From: Anthopleura xanthogrammica
Taxonomy: Eukaryota > Cnidaria > Anthozoa > Actiniaria > Actiniidae
Assembly (NCBI GenBank): GCA_964019055.1
Contig: OZ025213.1
Coordinates: 6,684,472 to 6,748,471 of the forward strand
DNA: 64,000 bases
Direction: 5' to 3'
How positions within the stretch are numbered: position 1 is the first letter of the stretch; every line of letters begins with the position of its first letter. A program made the translations under genes and the position numbers. This document shows, one piece after another, positions 58,642-64,000 of the stretch. The notes beneath the pieces were generated by a model that was not told where the DNA came from, ran no database searches, and saw only the letters and a list, made by a program, of their open reading frames with translations.

Positions 58642-58741
58642 GATTCAACTTTCAACGAGATTCAATTATGTTATCAGGCACAATTTTTCTTAATTAATAT
58701 TCATGATTATTGGACTTAGCTACCTTCAGATTGTTGTAGCA

Positions 58742-58785
58742 AGGGCGGATCCAGGAATTTTTGAAAGGGGGGGTCCAACCAGCTG
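58742..58785 (+). repeat. GGATCC-family MITE fragment
   Basis: AAGGGCGGATCCAGGAATTTT then GGGGGGGTCC matches the left terminus of the 55466-55630 element. The rest is missing. Confidence 0.6.
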
Positions 58786-59004
58786 ATCAGAAATAATGAC
58801 GTAGAAATGACGTCATGTTTACCAAGCTAATCGACCGCTGTTTTCGTAATATATAGGTGCTCTCACTTTCCACTATATCATAAGTCAAATGTTATTGTGA
58901 TTTAATTTGTTTTGCTGCTATTTGGCCCCCTCTGGCGACCATGATCCTTAGCGTTAAAACAATAGATTGTTTTGATATGACGTCATAGTTAAATAGGGCA
59001 ATTG

Positions 59005-59450
59005 GTTTGGGCGTAATGTTTTCCTACTTCAGACCATAAAAGGTAGTTAAATACCTGTATTTAATGTTGATAGTTACTGCATTTGAAATTCAACTGCTAT
59101 CAATGGAAGCCGATGGTGTGTACTTGACCCCCTCTCTCCATCAGTGCTCTGTTTTAAGAGTATTTAAAGCTGAAGCTACACAGATTAGAGAGAAGTTGAA
59201 ACAGATGTGGAGATCCTGAGGATCGAACTTTAGACGTCTAGCTCTAAAGGCTGCTCACTAACCAACTGAGCTACGCCTGCTCCTAAGACGATGTTTTACT
59301 CTCTTGAGAATAAGATTCTTTGTTTGAGTTTTATCCATAGTAGTCTTGTGTCTCATGTGTAACTGTTGAACAAAGAAATGATACTCTAGGGAATGATAAG
59401 TGGTCTGAAATGGGAAAACATTACGCCTTATCCAAAAAGATCACCAAATA
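59005..59450. mobile_element. Foldback MITE family A, interrupted by a SINE
   Basis: The left arm GGGCGTAATGTTTTCC...TTCAGACCATA (about 59010-59037) is cut. The rest resumes at about 59295 with CTCTTGAGAATAAGATTC and runs to GGTCTGAAATGGGAAAACAT then TACGCC (about 59440). The gap is filled by the SINE listed separately. Confidence 0.7.
59038..59294 (-). repeat. tRNA-derived SINE, family 2
   Basis: On the minus strand the tRNA-like head (about 59284-59208) reads GCAGGCGTAGCTCAGTTGG and later AAAGTTCGATCC (B box). The body, read on the plus strand, has TCAGTGCTCTGTTTTAAGAG and AAAGCTGAAGCTACACAG, shared with 22190-22320. It sits inside a family A MITE, so it is the younger insertion. Confidence 0.75.
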
Positions 59451-60870
59451 TTTTGATACTGCAGATTTCTTTGGTTTTGTGGTTGTTAATATCTATATCC
59501 ATATAACATTCCTGACAATCCTATACTAGCTTCCAGGGTGTATATTATATATTACCTAATTTGGTTTAATTATACATGGATTTGATTCAAATTTATTATT
59601 ATTATATATATGTTTTCTTTTTCTTTTTCACTCATCTATAGGAGGGGGATGTAAGGGGTCGCAGTGATGCAGTATTGCCATATTTTTGGTGCGGTTTTAA
59701 AAGACTATGCGGTTTGCAGTCATTATAAATTTTAGGCCTTGGTATTCAGTGAAAAAAAGGCTACATCTTCTGTCTTAGAAAAAAGTAAAAAACCGCAATA
59801 CCACCACACTTGCTTTGGCCTTGCATTTACTGTGTGGTTTTGCAGTATTCGAACTCCCCTTACGCCTCCCCCCCCCCCTAGTGTAAGAATGTATTACCGG
59901 TATCAGCTATTAGAAATTAGAAAAAACCTACTAATGGTCTATCACCAATCGAGCCCTGTGATTGGCTGAGCTACTAGGGGTCTATTAGTGATAGACCTCT
60001 AGTAGCAAAAAGTGCCGGTTTTGAAAACCCAAAAAAATATATTTAAAGCAAAATCCAAAACTTTTTGCATCCTTTTATTGGACCGATTAGTAGGTTTTTA
60101 CTAAAACAATTAGACCTCTCACCCTCATGGCCTACAAGTCAATAGCCCATTCGGCCTTCAGCCTCATGGGTTATTGACTCGTAGACCATTCGGACTTGAG
60201 GACATGTTATTATTAATTAGCAACAATTATTGAAAAATTATTTAAATTATATAGCTATAGCCCAGTATAATTTTTTTCCATGACCGCTGCAGACATTGTT
60301 GTTTCTCACATATTAGAGCACATGCATGAAATTTTTTTTAAATTTAAACTTTATTCATTTCATCATCATCATGGTTTAGTGTAGGGTTGTAGTACATCAT
60401 ATATTTTTGCCCTTTATGGACCTTGGACTATGAGGTAGTGTGAAAATGTAGTGACTGTACATGTACTACCATGCAAATCTTTGTTTTAATGTCCCTTCAT
60501 GTTTGGTGTATTTAACAAAAGATTTCTTATTAGCATCCATTGTTAAGACCACCAGCAGCTACATGGCTGTCATGTCTTTGTGTCTCTCGGGAATGTTTGC
60601 AAACCATCAATATACAACCAACCATTGACCATATTTAGTAGCTAGGAGATATTAGATTTCAAGACACATGAAGAACTTCTGACACAGTATTAATAAAATT
60701 ATATGGATTTTCCTTGCTATATTTCAAAAATTTGTTATATATACCTTTTGAAATTCTGATTTATGGTGTGATTAACAGTATTTATATATGGCAGAAATAA
60801 TAAAAGTTTTGTTTATGAACCAAATTGTGTAGGTATAATTAACAAACTTCCGATGGTTTAGAGTGGTATA
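59451..60870. other. Intergenic, repeat-bearing
   Basis: TCTATTAGTGATAGACCTCTAGTAG near 59980-60005 and related GACC/TAGTAGGTTTTTACTA words up to about 60200 suggest an old palindromic repeat. No gene was recognised. Confidence 0.4.
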
Positions 60871-60874
60871 TACT

Positions 60875-61016
60875 AGTTGTACAATTGTTTCGAGTGGCAT
60901 ACCGTGGAATATCCCATGAGTCACTTGTACGTAGTTTCTAGTATACATATGAGCCTTTAGCCTTTAAGTGACGAGTGAGAAATCCACGGTATGCCACGAG
61001 AAACCATTGTATAACC
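60875..61016. mobile_element. Foldback MITE
   Basis: GTACAATTGTTTCGAGTGGC then ATACCGTGGA on the left is mirrored by TCCACGGTATGCCACGAGAA then ACCATTGTAT on the right. It abuts the next MITE directly. Confidence 0.78.
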
Positions 61017-61017
61017 A

Positions 61018-61155
61018 TTTTATCCCATACCATAGAAAATACAAATGCATAGATTCAACATGCATTGCATGATGGGAAGGAAGAGTGAAATACCGACGAA
61101 TATACAAGGCTTTCCTGCTTTCTGATTGGCTGTATTTTCTATGGTGTGGGATAAA
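61018..61155. mobile_element. 138-bp MITE with TTTATCCCA ends
   Basis: TTTATCCCATACCATAGAAA then ATAC is inverted at the right as GTATTTTCTATGGTGTGGG then ATAAA. There is no reading frame. Confidence 0.82.
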
Positions 61156-61765
61156 TCCTCTTATTTACCACGATATGATGTCAAAAGTTGGTCAAAATGT
61201 TATGTACTCATGACGCGAAGCTGAGAACAACCTTTTATCCTACTTTACTGGTAATGTGTTTTTATGAGTATTAAGTTACTTGTTTACCTAGACTACTTTA
61301 AGCTACTAAGATGAGCTCAAGCATGTCTGATGAAATAACTATATCTATTTCAGGATCGAAACTGCTCACTACCAAAATTAATAAGCTTTTTTATATCAAA
61401 ATGAAATTTTGGTTATAATGCATTTTCACACACTCACTCACTCTCTACCACTCACTCTCTCTCACTTGCTGTCTGTCACTCTACACTCTACACTCTCTCT
61501 GTCTATGTTTTTTTGGTGTTTTTTTTTTTTTTTTAAATTTGTATTTTTTTTGTAATTTTTATTTATTTTTTATTATCATTTGTCCTCTTTCAATTTGAAC
61601 CTACTCAAATTTCCAGGTTTTTTTTTTGAAAAATGATATTTGTCTTCCTTCAAGGTAAAGGTCGAGCAAAACCTAAACACACTTGAGTTTTCAAAAACTT
61701 ACTTATGTTTCAAATAGATACTATCTTCAATTTTTTGCAACTAACGAAAATCTCCGAACACTCTC

Positions 61766-61869
61766 CGAATCTATGTTTACAACGAGTATGCCCATATTTG
61801 GAAAACGAACGATTTCCCGAGTCTGTGTTTATACCGAACATGCCTTTATTTGGTAAACGACCAATTTTC
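61766..61869 (+). repeat. 52-bp tandem duplication upstream of the GRHL exon
   Basis: Units begin at 61766 and 61818 and share CGA.TCT.TGTTTA, GAACATGCC/GAGTATGCCC, TATTTGG and AAACGA. The duplication probably lies in the 5' UTR or promoter of the Grainyhead-like gene. Confidence 0.75.
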
Positions 61870-61997
61870 CGAACGCAACACACGGCTCACACGCACGACG
61901 GTCGACTTTTCTGCCTTCAAAGCTTTTCGAAAGACGAAGAATCGCAGATCGACATTTCAAGAAAAATGTTTTTCAGAGTTTCCTAGCAGCTGCTGGT

Positions 61998-62517
61998 ATG
62001 TCCTCAGCGGATATTAAGTAAGTAAAACGATAGTCCTTTTGAACAAAAATGAATTTTTCGAGGTATTGAGCCGACACTGTACGTAAGCTTATTCTTTTGA
62101 AAGATGCCATGCTTTCTCCACGAATTTAGTAGTAAGCTTATTTATGTGCTACTTTTAATTGTTCTTATTCCTCTTTCTCGCTATTTTATGCCTGTTTTTA
62201 AGGTTTAGTTTCGTTGTATTTTGAAGGAAGGGCATACCTACGGAGAGGATGGAACCAAAGAGTAGAAGTGAAGGTGGTTCGACGGTCGTAATTTCTACAG
62301 GAACGATTACTAAAGGAGCTACCACGACCGAAGCAGAACAAACGACCGATCGCGAGGACCGTGCATGGAAGGCGTATTTCGCTCAAACCGACGCTCCTCT
62401 AACATCTTCTCTACTCACACAAGTTAATGGGGAAGATTCAAACATGGCTTCTACTTTAGGGTTCTTGTACGATTATTATGGAGTAACGGAGGATCCGAAT
62501 CAACCTTCATCACCGGG
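61998..62517 (+). CDS. grhl: Grainyhead-like transcription factor, first two coding exons (partial)
   Basis: Exon 1 is 61998-62017 (MSSADI plus two bases, donor GTAAGT). Exon 2 is 62227-62517 (acceptor AAG, donor GTATGT, phase 2). The join is in frame and gives 103 codons before the window ends inside intron 2. The N-terminus reads MSSADIKKGIPTERMEPKSR, then a Thr-rich stretch, then REDRAWKAYF, LTSSLLTQVNGEDSNMAST and LGFLYDYYGV. Vertebrate and fly Grainyhead-like proteins have the same N-terminal block (an AWK segment, a short helix ending in NGDE/NGED, and LGLLYDYY) before the CP2 DNA-binding domain. GRHL factors control epithelial genes. The CP2 domain itself lies outside the window, so the call depends on this N-terminal block. 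The LINE remnant at 63.6 kb lies in its intron. Confidence 0.74.
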
Positions 62518-63600
62518 GTATGTTACGTGACTCAAATATTTTCTAGACATCATTCTTTACTATACATCCCTATCGTCAAGTTTTTTCCTCTTTGGGTTTG
62601 CCTTCCTGCCTTCGAAATGCATGTCAAAATTCAACATTAAGTTTAGACTACCATAGCTTGATGTAAAATGACGTAGATGAACATTTTTAATATAACGTAA
62701 TGTTATAAGCTTAAATTCACCACACGAAAAATACCACAATGTAAAAAAATGTTTTGTTTTGTGTTATGTTACAAACAATTAAAAGAATACGGTTATATTA
62801 TAAACTATATCATTTAATTTTGTTAGAAAACAAAAGGTTTGATTTTGATGTTCTTGGATATGTATTTTATTGTTTTTGAGATAAGTAATGCAACAATAGC
62901 AACTCAAGCTTGATTATTATTCCTTCAGGTTGTTCGTGAGACTTCTAAATAGGCTAGTGAACTCGAAGATCGTTTTATGATTTACGATCAATACAATAAT
63001 ATTTATTTATACCAAAAAAGCTTTACAAAAAATTAGTAATAATTATAAATCCATATTTACAAAATTATGAGTAACTAATAAGGAGCTAATCTAGCTACGT
63101 AGAAAATGACAATACTTGTGAACTGCAATAATAATAATGTTAACTATCAAAAATAGCACAAGTGAAGATAATGTCATATCCCTTTATAACTATTTTGTCA
63201 TCATGAAGTTGATAACATTTGGAAAGATGTTTATATATTTTGTTCTTTTTACTTGAGAAATGTGGATTAAATGGGAATCCCATTTAATGTGTGTCCTAAA
63301 ATTCCCCACATTAGGATCCGAACAAGACAGCACATACATTAACACCATTGTTGTGACATCCACCCTTTACTCCTCTTATATTGTTATGATTTTGTTTTCG
63401 CCCCTCTACATAGCCTCAGGGTTAGATATGGCCCTTCGTCATGCTATGATAAAAGGCTGCTCAATCAAAACATTGTGATGAGTGAGACCAACTGTCAAGG
63501 AAATTGTGGCATCCACCCCTTACTCCCTTCATTAGAACCTTCCTTCCACCCCTCCATTTAGCCTAAGGGTTAGATAAGTCCTTTCTCATGCTATGAAATT
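62518..63600 (+). other. Intron 2 of the Grainyhead-like gene
   Basis: AT-rich sequence with no recognised exon on either strand. Confidence 0.5.
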
Positions 63601-64000
63601 TTCCAGTATTATGAAATTTTCCAGCATTATTTTAAGGAAGTACAGTTGTCTCACAATTATAATACCCGTTCTGCATCGAATAGACATCTTTCTCTGCCCC
63701 GTGTAAACCTAAATTACGGTAAATTTAGCGTGAAATATGCAAGTGCAGTAAGCTGGAACGATGTACCCATCGGTATTAAAACGAGCTCATCTCATCGGAT
63801 GTTTAAAACAAACTATAAAAACTTCTTATTATCTCGATAGTATTTTCGTCATCATTATTTTTGTATAGCATATTATTTATAAGCAATTCCCTTCAAACAT
63901 ATTGTATCTAAGAACTGTTCTTAACTTATTTATGCATTGTAATTTCACCTCTTTCGTCCCACTTTAAATTGAATTACATCTACCTATGAATAGGGTGCAG
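63600..64000 (+). mobile_element. LINE 3' remnant
   Basis: The frame 63646-63840 (HNYNTRSA, LPRVNLNYGKFSVKY, SWNDVPIGIK, FKTNYKNFLLSR, stop) is the typical extreme C-terminus of a CR1/L2/RTE-like LINE ORF2, followed by an AT-rich 3' region. The upstream part is absent. It is in the same orientation as the host gene. Confidence 0.72.

Noticed and set aside
1..64000. CRISPR array, operon or prokaryotic system
   Set aside because: The repeats are MITEs, SINEs and micro/minisatellites; genes have spliceosomal introns and signal-peptide animal families.

Overview
This window is eukaryotic genomic DNA. It is AT-rich and has long introns, GT-AG splice sites, signal-peptide genes of animal families, and many short palindromic transposons and tRNA-derived SINEs. 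The gene content (synapsin, TIMP, folate receptor, Grainyhead-like and BEN-domain proteins), the vertebrate-like exon structure and the SINE type point to a non-bilaterian animal. A cnidarian, probably an anthozoan (coral or sea anemone), is my best guess; that placement is inference. One 200-base run of N (26178-26377) is an assembly gap.

Layout. 1-12 kb: a BEN-domain gene (+, 367-1251), the 5' exons of an RRM-like gene (-, 7455 down to 3395), and a repeat-rich stretch with a TGGGAA-rich element that interrupts a SINE, a 266-bp MITE and a 1.1-kb TTAA-flanked foldback. 12.5-33.2 kb: one complete 11-exon synapsin gene (+, 405 aa). Its 11-kb fifth intron holds a complete two-exon TIMP gene on the opposite strand (20837-27929). 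38.3-50.8 kb: two more two-exon TIMP-like genes in tandem (+). All three TIMP genes are split by one phase-1 intron just after the third cysteine. 50.8-56 kb: gene-poor, with an E-box cluster, several MITEs and LINE remnants. 56-58.6 kb: a divergent pair of single-exon genes, a cysteine-rich single-pass membrane protein with a PPPY tail (-) and a GPI-type folate receptor (+). 58.7-62 kb: more MITEs and SINEs. 62-64 kb: the first two coding exons of a Grainyhead-like transcription factor (+), running off the right edge, with a LINE remnant in its intron.

The central result is the synapsin-TIMP nest. The antisense nesting of a TIMP gene in a synapsin intron is known from flies and mammals, so this locus suggests the arrangement predates bilaterians. 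Two further TIMP paralogs lie outside the host gene. The nested copy keeps the canonical CSC inhibitory N-terminus. Both outside copies have a basic residue at mature position 2, and one appears to carry extra residues before Cys1, so the cluster may hold one classical protease inhibitor and two diverged ones.
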